A stretch of DNA of 64,000 nucleotides, taken from positions 1,922,001 to 1,986,000 of the forward strand of contig NZ_AFEJ02000001.1 of NCBI RefSeq assembly GCF_000238775.2. Reading direction: 5' to 3'. The notes under the pieces are model-generated. The model worked only from the letters and a program-made list of their open reading frames with translations, was not told the origin of the DNA and made no database searches. This document shows, in pieces, positions 9,609-18,399 of the stretch. Numbering within the stretch: position 1 is the stretch's first letter; every line of letters begins with the position of its first letter. The translations under genes were made by a program, and so were the position numbers. The stretch is from Acaryochloris sp. CCMEE 5410. GTDB lineage: Bacteria; Cyanobacteriota; Cyanobacteriia; Thermosynechococcales; Thermosynechococcaceae.

Positions 9609-11054
9609 GTGGCCGATAATACCTTCAAGAGTGCCAATGTAAAAAAAGGAGCATTTCCTACGAAACGCCAATCTAAGCATCGAGCTGCAAGTGGACCGAG
9701 ACCTTCTCACAAACACCAAAAAATAACCGCAAAGCCTGTAAGGGCGAGCCGTGTTGGGACGCTATTTAGATGGGTAACTTGGGGGGTCACGTTTTCCTTC
9801 GCGATGACCCTCTCGGCTGGTTTGGGCGCAACCCTGGCATTGGTCATGCCTTTCCGTCTGCTCGGAGACACAGATGGTCCAGTGTCTTTGCCTGAACTAC
9901 TCCAGGGCGGTTTGCGTTACGGCATTTCTCGCCCCGTTAACATCATTGTTTTGGGCGTTGATCTTAATCTTGAAGAACCTGAGGAAGGTGAAGAACGCGA
10001 TCCGTTCAAAAGTCGTAGTGACACCATGCTGCTGGTTCGCCTAAATCCAGGTAATGATCGAGTCAGCATTTTATCGATTCCCCGCGATACCCGTGTGTCC
10101 ATTCCAGATGTGGGGGTTACCAAAATTAATTCTGCTAATTGGTGGGGTGGGCCAGATTTAGTCACCGAAGTCGTCAGTACAACCTTGAACGATGTCCAAA
10201 TTGATCGCTATGTCCGGGTGAGTACAGGTGCGTTTAGAGAGCTTGTAGATGTGGTTGACGGGGTTGAGGTGTATGTCCCGTTTGCCATGCAGTATGAGGA
10301 TCAAACCCAAAAACTGAAGATTGATTTAGAACCTGGGCTACAAAAACTCAATGGCGTGGAAGCTGAGGGGTTTGTTCGGTTTCGAAATAATAATTTAGGC
10401 GATATTGGCCGTGCCCAGCGGCAACAAATTCTGCTGAAGGCATTGCAGAAGAAAATGGCTAATCCAGCGATGTTGACGCGTCTGCCTCAAATTTTGTCCG
10501 TTTTGCAAAAGCATATTGACTCTAATTTAAGTGTTGGAGAAATGCTGGCTTTGATGCAGTTCGGACTACAAGTGAATTCTGAACAGCTCCAGATGGTTCT
10601 GCTACCCGGCCGTTTCAGTGGTCCTGATGAGTATGAATTTAGTTTTTGGCTCATGGACTTAGCGGGGATGGACAGGGTAATGCAAACCTATTTCGAGGTT
10701 TCTCCGCCAGAAGGATATGAGATTGCGACTCGGGATCCGGCTCAATTTAAAGACATCAGAATCGTTGTTCAAAATGCTACAGATGATCCTGATGGGGATC
10801 TGACAATGGTTGAGTATCTGCAGGAGCAAGGATTCTACAATATCCATTACGCAGATGACGACTGGCCTGAATCAATTGCCAAAACCCAGATTATTCCCCA
10901 ATGGGGAGATCTTGAATCGGCTGAATATCTGCAGGCATTGCTCAAAGACAGTCAACTGCTAGCTAATTCCACCGGTGACTTGGGCTCGGATTTAACCATT
11001 CGAGTGGGCCGAGACTGGTTACGTAACCGGCCATCTAGCCCTTCGGATTCTTAA
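9609..11054 (+). CDS. LytR-CpsA-Psr (LCP) family protein
   Basis: LCP enzymes transfer polysaccharides from lipid carriers to the cell wall. A membrane helix lies at about residues 60-85 (WVTWGVTFSFAMTLSAGLGATLAL). The extracytoplasmic LCP domain follows, with PVNIIVLGVD, the arginine/aspartate set SRSDTMLLVRLNP and SIPRDTRV, and KINSAN. The C-terminal ~110 residues form a LytR_C-like domain (DIRIVVQNATDDPDG). I place the start at GTG 9609; the frame is open back to a TTG at 9522, so up to 29 more residues are possible. A strong ribosome site is not seen at either. It is divergent from the nucleotidyltransferase and followed by tRNA-Asn. Confidence 0.88.
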   Translation: MADNTFKSANVKKGAFPTKRQSKHRAASGPRPSHKHQKITAKPVRASRVGTLFRWVTWGVTFSFAMTLSAGLGATLALVMPFRLLGDTDGPVSLPELLQGGLRYGISRPVNIIVLGVDLNLEEPEEGEERDPFKSRSDTMLLVRLNPGNDRVSILSIPRDTRVSIPDVGVTKINSANWWGGPDLVTEVVSTTLNDVQIDRYVRVSTGAFRELVDVVDGVEVYVPFAMQYEDQTQKLKIDLEPGLQKLNGVEAEGFVRFRNNNLGDIGRAQRQQILLKALQKKMANPAMLTRLPQILSVLQKHIDSNLSVGEMLALMQFGLQVNSEQLQMVLLPGRFSGPDEYEFSFWLMDLAGMDRVMQTYFEVSPPEGYEIATRDPAQFKDIRIVVQNATDDPDGDLTMVEYLQEQGFYNIHYADDDWPESIAKTQIIPQWGDLESAEYLQALLKDSQLLANSTGDLGSDLTIRVGRDWLRNRPSSPSDS

Positions 11055-11109
11055 TCTGAAAATTAACCTTGCCAAAGTTATCCGTTTATCGCTAGTATGA
11101 GATTCGCTA

Positions 11110-11181
11110 TCCTCAGTAGCTCAGTGGTAGAGCGGTCGACTGTTAATCGATTGGTCGTAGGTTCGAATCCTACCTGGGGAG
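11110..11181 (+). tRNA. tRNA-Asn (GTT)
   Basis: 72-nt cloverleaf: acceptor TCCTCAG with CTGGGGA, D arm GCTCAGTGGTAGAGC, anticodon stem GTCGA/TCGAT with loop CTGTTAA giving anticodon GTT, T arm TAGGTTCGAATCCTA, discriminator G. CCA is not encoded. No integrase or attachment-site duplication is seen beside it. Confidence 0.96.
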
Positions 11182-11223
11182 TTTTTCCCGATTACCCTAA
11201 ATCCCCTGCCATTACATCAAGGC

Positions 11224-11691
11224 TTAGGAGATGGTGGTTAAACATCCAACTTCAAGAAAGTCGCGAATGCGTTCTGCTAGACTATGCTGGGCAATTCGAT
11301 CAGTGGTTGCAAACTGGGTGAGTGTGGAGCGATGACCTGACGCAAAATTCAGCCTGACTTGATAAAAATTGGTCCCCAACCAAGCCTTTTCTTCGACATG
11401 AATGGTTTCAATCTGGGTCATGCAATATCGTCGAACTTGAGAGCTGAACCAGCGGCGTTTTTCCAGAACTACGACATTATCTGATTTATCGAAGGTGCAG
11501 ATTTCGAGGGGGCTTAATGTGCTGATCAGGGCTGCGATCGCAATACAGAAACAGCCAAATAGGTCGAAGGGGAATTCAAATATGATGAAAATCATAAACC
11601 CCAATAAAGCAGTCGCTCCCCCAAAGAGTCGAATTCCAAGTAGCCGTTCTTGCAAGACTAGCAAGGCAGGGGTATGCTCTATAACTTTCAT
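11224..11691 (-). CDS. Membrane protein with two N-terminal helices (155 aa), unknown
   Basis: Two hydrophobic segments occupy about residues 20-60 (GGATALLGFMIFIIFEF and CFCIAIAALISTL). A soluble C-terminal region of ~90 residues follows, with beta-strand alternation (ICTFDKSDNVVVLEKRRWF, YQVRLNFASGHRSTL). The arrangement of a short hairpin followed by a beta-rich region resembles bacterial PH-like membrane proteins, but this is only a structural impression. It converges on tRNA-Asn. The region between its start and the kinase gene at 11882 (190 nt) holds both divergent promoters. Confidence 0.65.
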   Translation of the reverse strand: MKVIEHTPALLVLQERLLGIRLFGGATALLGFMIFIIFEFPFDLFGCFCIAIAALISTLSPLEICTFDKSDNVVVLEKRRWFSSQVRRYCMTQIETIHVEEKAWLGTNFYQVRLNFASGHRSTLTQFATTDRIAQHSLAERIRDFLEVGCLTTIS

Positions 11692-11881
11692 GGGTAGGAA
11701 AAACCTTTTGGCATCAAAAACTGTCTACTCCTAGTGTTGACAACTATCGTTGTTATCCTGACCTTGTTTATCGAATTAGCAGGGCATGCTCCCACGAGGA
11801 ACAAAAGCGGGCAGAATGACTATAGGAGAGTTTGCACCTTCTAAAAGCACACCTGATTCACAATCACCTGAGAGACGCTGA

Positions 11882-13480
11882 ATGAGCTATTGCTTAAATC
11901 CAGCTTGTACGAATCCCAGTAATGCACCACGGCAAATGGTTTGTCAGGCTTGTGGTAATAACCTGGTATTACGTGATCGCTATCGTTCGACTCGAATTTT
12001 GGGTCGAGGAGGGTTTGCAACGACATTTTTGGCTGAAGATGAAGGGCTACCTGGAAAACCCACCTGCGTGATTAAGCAGCTTCGTCCCGTCGTCACCGCT
12101 CCCCACATTCTGGAAATGTCCCGAGAATTGTTTCAACGAGAAGCTGAAACCCTCGGTAAAATCGGTAATCACCCTCAACTGCCGAGACTTTTGGATTATT
12201 TTGAGCTCGGTCAGGAATTTTTCCTGGTTCAAGAGTATGTCAAGGGCGCAACCCTGCAGCAAGAGGTTCGTCGGTCCGGTCCGTTTGACGAATCGATGGT
12301 CTATAACGTGCTGGAAGAAGTTTTACCCTTGATGGAGCATTTGCACAGTGTAGAAGTCATTCATCGCGACCTGAAGCCAGCCAACATCATTCGTCGAGAA
12401 ATTGATGACAAGCTAGTGGTAATTGACTTTGGTGCCGTCAAAGACCAAGTGAGTCAGACGGCGATTGCAAACCCGGATGAGAATAGTACCCTCACTTCTT
12501 TTGCCGTTGGTACTCCCGGTTTTGCCCCACCGGAACAGATGGCTATGCGTCCGGTTTATGCCAGTGACGTATATAGCCTGGGAGTGACTTGCATTTACTT
12601 GTTAACGGGAAAATCTCCCAAAGATTTAAGCTATAACCCCGTGTCAGGCGAGTTAAGCTGGCGAGAGCATGTGCGGATTAGTCCTGAACTACAAGAGATC
12701 CTGGGCAAGATGTTGGAGGTCTCCCTTCGGGATCGCTATCGGTCTGCCAAAGAGGTACTCCAGGCTCTAGCGAAGAATGCTCAGGGATCGTCTTCGGGCA
12801 TTTCTGCCTCTCAACCGCCTCACCGTTCTTCTTCCTCGTCCCGGTCCTATTCACCCACAAGACCGCGTTCCAACTCACCGTCTTCTCGGGCCGCCTCTGG
12901 GATTCGGCGGTATAACTCCCGGGCTCAATCCCCTCTGTCAGGTGCCCTTTCCAAAGTTTCAGGACAACTGTCAACCCCTCGTTCTAGCTATACAGGATTG
13001 GACTCTTCTTCTAGTCTGAGTTCGCGAGGTCCAAAGAAAGCACGCTTAACCCCTAATGCAGTCCAACATGCCTATGGACGGGGTCAGCGAGACTTTAGTG
13101 GACAAGATTTACGCAATCTAAATCTCCGTAAGTTTCAACTGCCAAGCGCCAACTTCCATGAAGGTAAGTTCCAAAATACGGATTTGCGGGATGCCATCTT
13201 GATCAATGCGAATTTTGGTCGGGCTAACTTTACCGGAGCCAACTTACGCAACGCGAATTTGATGCAGGCCTATATGAGCCATGCTGATTTGGCCAATGCG
13301 GATTTGCGAGGCGCTAATCTGAGTGATGCCTATCTTAGCCATGCCAATTTACGGGGAGCTAATCTTTGTGGGGCAGATTTATCAGGTGCCAAACTGAGTG
13401 AGTCTCAATTATCGTTTGCCCAGACAAATTGGTTGACGGTCTACCCTAACGGCAAGCGAGGCAAGAAAGGGCGCTGTTAA
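11882..13480 (+). CDS. Ser/Thr protein kinase with Cys motif and pentapeptide repeats (SpkB type)
   Basis: The N-terminus has a four-cysteine motif (C4, C9, C21, C24). The kinase domain covers about residues 34-290: glycine loop GRGGFATTF, lysine K65 (VIKQL), catalytic loop HRDLKPAN (160-167), DFG at 181-183, and GTPGFAPPEQ in the activation segment, all active-site residues present. A Ser/Pro/Arg-rich linker (~300-390) leads to a pentapeptide-repeat helix (~400-515) with many A(N/D)LxxA units. This order (Cys motif, kinase, pentapeptides) matches what I recall of cyanobacterial SpkB, which has been linked to oxidative stress; orthology is inferred. The Cys motif may be redox-sensitive. Confidence 0.92.
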   Translation: MSYCLNPACTNPSNAPRQMVCQACGNNLVLRDRYRSTRILGRGGFATTFLAEDEGLPGKPTCVIKQLRPVVTAPHILEMSRELFQREAETLGKIGNHPQLPRLLDYFELGQEFFLVQEYVKGATLQQEVRRSGPFDESMVYNVLEEVLPLMEHLHSVEVIHRDLKPANIIRREIDDKLVVIDFGAVKDQVSQTAIANPDENSTLTSFAVGTPGFAPPEQMAMRPVYASDVYSLGVTCIYLLTGKSPKDLSYNPVSGELSWREHVRISPELQEILGKMLEVSLRDRYRSAKEVLQALAKNAQGSSSGISASQPPHRSSSSSRSYSPTRPRSNSPSSRAASGIRRYNSRAQSPLSGALSKVSGQLSTPRSSYTGLDSSSSLSSRGPKKARLTPNAVQHAYGRGQRDFSGQDLRNLNLRKFQLPSANFHEGKFQNTDLRDAILINANFGRANFTGANLRNANLMQAYMSHADLANADLRGANLSDAYLSHANLRGANLCGADLSGAKLSESQLSFAQTNWLTVYPNGKRGKKGRC

Positions 13481-13517
13481 TCCATCGTCTTGGTACGAAT
13501 GGCCGAAACTGACGGGA

Positions 13518-14489
13518 TTATTGCCACAGGCAGGCAACCGGGAATATCACATATTCCAGAAAGAAGAGCTTCCAGATCCATTGATAAAACTGGGTAACCT
13601 GTTGGTGATGCTTGAGGTTGACCCGCTGACTGCGGTACCAAAACCAAAAGAGCAGCCCCAGATGGGTAGACAGCAACAGACCTTGATGCGTCTGGGGTAA
13701 TCCCCAGAAGGCCATGCCGATGATTCCTAAGTAGGCGATACCCAGAACCCAGCAAGATAGCCTGAAGACCCATTCGCCGCCGAGGCGTACGGTTAAGGTG
13801 TGGATGTCAAACTTCAAGTCCCCTTCCCGATCGGGAATGTCTTTGAAGATTGCGATCGCAAAGGCAAACAGAATCACAAATCCTGTTAATACCCACACTT
13901 TCAACGGGATGGCCCCACTTCCGCCTAGTAAATGGCGAAAGTGGAGAAAAAATCCGACATTAACAACGACTCCTCGCACGCCAAAAATACAGAGAGCGGC
14001 CCAAAAGGGAAACCGTTTGAGACGAATGGGGGGAATAGAATAGACCGTGCCCATCAGCATACTCAGCCCAACCGTCCAGAGTAATCGATGGCCTTGGATC
14101 GCAGAGAGGCCTAAGGCTAACAGTCCAGCGCTCGCCACAATCCATCGACCTTGCCGGGGGGAAAACTCGCCGGACGCTAAGGGAAGCTGAGGTTTATTGA
14201 TGCGATCAATATCGATATCAGTGAGCTGATTGAGGCCGACGATATAGACATTGGCTCCTAAGCTCGGTATAAGGGCAGCGCCGAGCCAGCGGAAGAACTG
14301 CAGATAAAAGGCTGGGGCTGGAATGGGGAGATCGATCCATAAGGCACTGCCCCGATATTGGGTAGACAGAGCAATCACGGCTAAACCGATGACGCTGAGG
14401 CTAGTGCCGATAATCGTATGGGGGCGCGAGAACTTCCATAAAGCCTGCAGCCACCGTTGGATGGGGCTGGCGTTAATGCTGGAGGTCAC
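13518..14489 (-). CDS. Homogentisate phytyltransferase
   Basis: This UbiA-family membrane enzyme joins phytyl diphosphate to homogentisate with decarboxylation, the committed step of tocopherol synthesis. The 323-residue protein has about nine hydrophobic helices. The first polyprenyl-diphosphate motif is N-x-x-x-D-x-x-x-D (NQLTDIDID, residues 87-95) and the second is KDIPDREGD (~215). The N-terminus WKFSRPHTIIGTSLS is typical of the plant VTE2 / Slr1736 group. Its start codon overlaps the stop of the methyltransferase gene by 4 nt (ATGA), so the two form a translationally coupled unit. HPPD, which makes its substrate, is at 5529. Confidence 0.93.
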   Translation of the reverse strand: MTSSINASPIQRWLQALWKFSRPHTIIGTSLSVIGLAVIALSTQYRGSALWIDLPIPAPAFYLQFFRWLGAALIPSLGANVYIVGLNQLTDIDIDRINKPQLPLASGEFSPRQGRWIVASAGLLALGLSAIQGHRLLWTVGLSMLMGTVYSIPPIRLKRFPFWAALCIFGVRGVVVNVGFFLHFRHLLGGSGAIPLKVWVLTGFVILFAFAIAIFKDIPDREGDLKFDIHTLTVRLGGEWVFRLSCWVLGIAYLGIIGMAFWGLPQTHQGLLLSTHLGLLFWFWYRSQRVNLKHHQQVTQFYQWIWKLFFLEYVIFPVACLWQ

Positions 14490-15328
14490 GTTTTCGTTCC
14501 CTTTAATAGTCCATAGCGAATCAGACCTTGCCGATAGCCTCGGGACATAAAGCTCAGGGCCAAGGCCCCTTGTAAAGTTTGCAGTCCCGCTTTTAGGATG
14601 CCGATTAGGACCTGAAAGTCCAGGGCAGAGGTAATCACTTCATCCCAAAAGGGGGCAACAGCGGTGGACCAGTCTGCAGTCTGTAGTCCAGATAAGGGGA
14701 GAGTCTGAGCAATGTCTGCATAGCCGGGCAAGGAAATCACGTAGGGCAAATAATAGACGCGATAAATATCGTTGAGCAGTCGCTGTTCGCTCCAGCTTAG
14801 GGCGGGTGGGGTGGGGCGATGGCACCAGGTCGCCACTAACAGGAGTCCTCCTGGTTTGAGTACTCGACAACATTCCTGCAAGAACTGGGTCTTATCGGGC
14901 ATATGTTCGCCACTTTCCAAGGACCAAACCAGATCAAAGGATGCATCAGGAAAAGGCATTTGTTGGGCATCGGCCACTCTAAAGTCTGATTGGGTGGATA
15001 GCCCAGCTTCCCTAGCGCGAGCTTGAGCCCGATTGGCTTGGACGGGGCTGAGGGTAATTCCGGTGACCTGGGCCTTATATTTTTGAGCCAAGTACAGGGA
15101 GCTGCCACCAATGCCACAGCCCACATCTAGAATCTGTTGGGGCTGTTGAACCTCTCCCCAGGCCAGAAGTTCTTCGATCAGATCAATTTGGGCTTGGCGG
15201 CGGGGTTTGGCTTGCTGACCGGTGGGGCCATAGTAGCCATGGTGCATATGCTCGCCCCAAACTTGCTCCCACAAGCCTGAAGAGGTGTCATAGAACTGCT
15301 GAATTTGTTGGGAAAGAGTAGCGGGCAT
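14486..15328 (-). CDS. Gamma-tocopherol methyltransferase
   Basis: A class I SAM methyltransferase that methylates gamma- to alpha-tocopherol. The N-terminal segment [20 protein letters not shown] followed by HHGYYG is closely similar to what I remember of Synechocystis Slr0089, the known gamma-tocopherol methyltransferase. SAM motif I is [12 protein letters not shown] (66-77); [11 protein letters not shown] and VLKPGG lie in the expected places; [10 protein letters not shown] is at the C-terminal side. Length 280. It is the first gene of a coupled pair with homogentisate phytyltransferase and is divergent from petN, so a promoter lies in 15329-15436. An MPBQ methyltransferase role is the main alternative. 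Confidence 0.9.
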   Translation of the reverse strand: MPATLSQQIQQFYDTSSGLWEQVWGEHMHHGYYGPTGQQAKPRRQAQIDLIEELLAWGEVQQPQQILDVGCGIGGSSLYLAQKYKAQVTGITLSPVQANRAQARAREAGLSTQSDFRVADAQQMPFPDASFDLVWSLESGEHMPDKTQFLQECCRVLKPGGLLLVATWCHRPTPPALSWSEQRLLNDIYRVYYLPYVISLPGYADIAQTLPLSGLQTADWSTAVAPFWDEVITSALDFQVLIGILKAGLQTLQGALALSFMSRGYRQGLIRYGLLKGTKT

Positions 15329-15436
15329 AGTTGGGAGAAGACCAAATTAGATGCGAGTGAGATGCAGATGCTTGCCGTGGTGACGGGGTTTCAGGATAGA
15401 ATAGCTAAACGTCGTAATTGGTTCACAAACAGCATA

Positions 15437-15526
15437 ATGGATATCTTGACCTTGGGTTGGGTTTCAGTTCTTACTCTCTTCACATACTCCATCGCTATGG
15501 TGGTATGGGGCCGCCACGGCATGTAA
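15437..15526 (+). CDS. petN: Cytochrome b6f complex subunit VIII (PetN)
   Basis: The 29-residue single-helix subunit of the thylakoid cytochrome b6f complex. The sequence begins [20 protein letters not shown] and continues MVVWGRHGM, which matches the nearly invariant PetN sequence in cyanobacteria and chloroplasts. The ATG is at 15437 and the TAA at 15524-15526. It is easily missed because of its size. It begins a + strand run: petN, a 50-residue membrane protein, argS. Confidence 0.95.
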   Translation: MDILTLGWVSVLTLFTYSIAMVVWGRHGM

Positions 15527-15564
15527 TTTGCCTTTGTTAACCCATTCGTCATTCGCTAAATATT

Positions 15565-15717
15565 GTGGACTTCTCAGTTACCAATACCCTGGCATTAGTA
15601 GCCTTGGGAATGTTAATCATCGTCTCTGGTGGCATTGTCTATCTCACTGTCTCAGAGTGGCGTGATCGCAGACGACGCGAGCGCGAGCAGCGTGCCGCTA
15701 GGAAAAAACGCAGTTAA
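15565..15717 (+). CDS. Single-pass small membrane protein (50 aa), unknown
   Basis: A GTG-initiated frame of 50 codons between petN and argS. It has one hydrophobic helix ([21 protein letters not shown]) followed by a very basic tail, [11 protein letters not shown] and QRAARKKRS, which by the positive-inside rule should face the cytoplasm. Base use is coding-like, and the stop is 4 nt before the argS ATG at 15722, so the two genes are probably coupled. I do not recognise the family. An alternative reading in which argS starts earlier (15629) would bury this gene; the well-formed membrane protein argues against that. Confidence 0.65.
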   Translation: MDFSVTNTLALVALGMLIIVSGGIVYLTVSEWRDRRRREREQRAARKKRS

Positions 15718-15721
15718 GCTC

Positions 15722-17476
15722 ATGAAGTCCATCCTCAAAACCTTAGAGACTCGATTTGATCGAGCGTTAAACGCTGCCTTTGGATCTGAGTTAGTTATTT
15801 CTGTTCCGGTTGTTGGCGTCGCCAGTAATCCCAAGTTTGGTGACTACCAATCGAATGTCTCTCTAGCGTTGGCAAAGCCTTTGGGGCAATCTCCTCGTGG
15901 AATTGCAGATCAGATTCTGCAACATCTTGAGGTTGATGATCTGTGCGAACCGCCTACCATTGCTGGGCCAGGTTTTATCAACTTAACCCTCAAGCCCACC
16001 TTTTTGGCGGAGCAACTTCAGCAGATGCAGGCGGATCCTCGCTTAGGGATTGAGTCGATTGCTGATCCGCAGCGGGTGATTGTTGATTTTTCTAGCCCCA
16101 ATATCGCCAAAGAAATGCATGTGGGCCATTTGCGGTCTACGATTATCGGCGACTGTATTGCCCGAATTCTCGAATTTCAAGGGAATGATGTGCTGCGACT
16201 CAATCATGTCGGAGATTGGGGCACCCAGTTTGGCATGCTGATTACTTACCTCTCTGAAGTTCATCCTGCAGCGTTAACCACCTCGGATGCTCTAGATTTA
16301 GGCGATTTAGTCGCGTTTTATAAAAAAGCCAAGCAGCGCTTTGATGAGGATGAAGACTTTCAGGTGCAGTCCCGGAATGCGGTCGTTAAACTGCAGCAAG
16401 GCGATCCTGAGGCAACTCAAGCTTGGCAACTCCTCTGCGATCAATCTCGGCGTGAGTTTGAGAAGATTTATCGGGATTTGGATATTGAGCTGACGGAGCG
16501 AGGGGAGTCTTTTTATAATCCTTTGCTAGCGGATGTGCTGACAGACTTGGATAAAGCAGGTCTGTTGGAAACGGATCAAGGGGCACAATGCGTTTTTTTG
16601 GAAGGCTTCACCAATAAACAGGGCGATCCGCAACCGCTGATTGTCCAAAAGTCTGACGGCGGATTTAACTATGCCACCACGGATTTAGCCGCTCTACGGC
16701 ACCGGATTAACACTGAATCTGCTACACGAATTATTTACGTCACAGGTGCGGAGCAGATTAACCACTTTGCACAGGTATTTCAAGTTGCAACGAGAGCACA
16801 TTGGATTCCTGATACTGTCCAGGTTGTCCATGTTCCCTTTGGTATGGTCCAGGGTGAAGATGGGAAAAAACTGAAAACTCGCTCAGGCGAAACGGTTCGT
16901 TTACGAGGTCTGTTGGATGAGGCCATTAGTCGTGCCCAGAGTGATGTTGAATCACGATTGGCAGAGGATGAACGAACTGAAACGCCAGAGTTTATCACCA
17001 ATGTTGCCCAGGTCATTGGTTTAGGAGCCGTGAAGTATGCGGATCTGAGTCAAAACCGCACGAGCAATTATGTGTTTAGTTATGACAAGATGCTGGCGTT
17101 GCAGGGTAATACTGCGCCCTATATGATCTATGCCTATGTCCGGGTGCAGGGCATTAGCCGCAAAGGAAACATTGATTTCTCTAAATTAAGTGATGCCTCA
17201 ATGACCATTGCCGAACCTTCAGAATTGGCTTTGGCGAAGCATCTACTGCAAATGCAGGACATTCTAGCTGAGGTTGCTGCTGACCTTATGCCGAACCGAC
17301 TGTGTCAGTATCTGTTCGAGCTGAGCCAAAAGTTCAATCAGTTTTATGATCAATGTCCGGTCCTCAATGCAGAGGAACCGGCTCGAACCTCTCGTCTGGT
17401 GCTGTCTGATCTGACTGCCCGCACGCTGAAGCTAGGGTTATCCCTATTAGGGATTGAAGTACTGGAGCGGATGTAA
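15722..17476 (+). CDS. argS: Arginyl-tRNA synthetase
   Basis: Charges tRNA-Arg. The 584-residue product opens with [12 protein letters not shown] and the Add-1 domain (residues ~1-110) that recognises the tRNA elbow. The class I signature is HVGH (in [11 protein letters not shown]), the equivalent of KMSK is in [10 protein letters not shown], and the anticodon-binding helical domain ends with [11 protein letters not shown], the usual C-terminus. The ATG at 15722 is chosen because it gives the normal N-terminus and because the sequence upstream belongs to the 50-codon membrane protein in another frame. A GATTGGGG/CCCCAATC hairpin follows the stop by 30 nt. Confidence 0.95.
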   Translation: MKSILKTLETRFDRALNAAFGSELVISVPVVGVASNPKFGDYQSNVSLALAKPLGQSPRGIADQILQHLEVDDLCEPPTIAGPGFINLTLKPTFLAEQLQQMQADPRLGIESIADPQRVIVDFSSPNIAKEMHVGHLRSTIIGDCIARILEFQGNDVLRLNHVGDWGTQFGMLITYLSEVHPAALTTSDALDLGDLVAFYKKAKQRFDEDEDFQVQSRNAVVKLQQGDPEATQAWQLLCDQSRREFEKIYRDLDIELTERGESFYNPLLADVLTDLDKAGLLETDQGAQCVFLEGFTNKQGDPQPLIVQKSDGGFNYATTDLAALRHRINTESATRIIYVTGAEQINHFAQVFQVATRAHWIPDTVQVVHVPFGMVQGEDGKKLKTRSGETVRLRGLLDEAISRAQSDVESRLAEDERTETPEFITNVAQVIGLGAVKYADLSQNRTSNYVFSYDKMLALQGNTAPYMIYAYVRVQGISRKGNIDFSKLSDASMTIAEPSELALAKHLLQMQDILAEVAADLMPNRLCQYLFELSQKFNQFYDQCPVLNAEEPARTSRLVLSDLTARTLKLGLSLLGIEVLERM

Positions 17477-17506
17477 AGTCACACCTAAGTTCTACAAATT
17501 AGACAA

Positions 17507-17535
17507 GATTGGGGATGCGATCACAAACCCCAATC
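17507..17535 (+). terminator. Hairpin after argS
   Basis: Perfect 8-bp stem GATTGGGG (17507-17514) and CCCCAATC (17528-17535) with a 13-nt loop, 30 nt after the argS stop. There is no T tract behind it, so it may end transcription with help or only protect the 3' end. Confidence 0.5.
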
Positions 17536-18378
17536 CGTCACACTAAATAAACAGACCTATACTCGAAGCGCCTCTTATTACCCTGGTGCAAGTGAAGATC
17601 TTTACATCCATTGCGTCAGGAAGCAGCTAGAGACCGCTCGCTCATATCCACGCTGTTCGCAACGTAGAGTTGATGGCAGCTTTCTCGTGAAGACATCCAC
17701 ATTTCTATTAATCTATTCACCTTTTTCTCGAAGAATAATTAAGTAAACTCTCCATCTTCTAGATTTTTATTTTAAGGACGTAAAGTCGCAGATTTCAGCG
17801 TCTTTATTTTGCTTGAAATAAATATAATAAATGCTCAAGAATATCAGCTAGAGGAAAATTATTTATAGTCAGTCTAAATAGAAAATATTTTCTTGTTTAA
17901 GAGCCGCATACTTTTCTAGTTTATTTTTTACAGCACAAGAGAAAGATTATTTTTATAATATTTATATTTCTCGTCAATAAACTATTCCATAAAATCAAAT
18001 TTTCGGTAAATCTATATTTTTATAATACTGACGGGTTTATCTTTTTCCATTTTGAGCACAGAATTGAGCTGAAATTCAATGCCAGAGAGGATTAACAAAG
18101 ACAGATTTTATAATACACAAGATACAAAAAGACTAATCTCAACATAGTTTAAACAGCCTTAATTCAAAAAAATCATTATTTTCTTAGCTAAAAAATCTGC
18201 AAAACAGTTCATTTAACACCTAGGTTTACAGAAAATTAAATTATTTTTGTGTTTAAAAAACAAGCAAGATTATTTAGAATATAGAAAAATTTATCTAACT
18301 CGAATAGCTTAATTTTCAGGAATAATTTTCTCTTGCTTTAGTTCACCTGAGTGATGGGCATATTAGAAATGAGAGTGC
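17536..18378. other. AT-rich intergenic region of ~840 bp without a recognisable gene
   Basis: No frame longer than ~25 codons with coding character was found on either strand. The first 150 bp have ordinary composition; from about 17700 the sequence becomes strongly AT-rich. A weak stem (AAGGACG 17774-17780 with CGTCTTT 17799-17805, one G.U pair) is followed by T-rich sequence and could end a short RNA. The stretch before 18378 probably holds the promoter of the histidine kinase gene. Confidence 0.6.
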
Positions 18379-18399
18379 GTGCAACGTGAATTAAATTCA

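Noticed and set aside
11097-11321. Protein frame across tRNA-Asn
   Set aside because: It is an artefact of reading through the tRNA gene and the antisense strand of the next gene.
15629-15721. Longer N-terminus for argS
   Set aside because: The extension reads through a coherent small membrane-protein gene in another frame and gives residues unlike the argS family; ATG 15722 matches the normal start.
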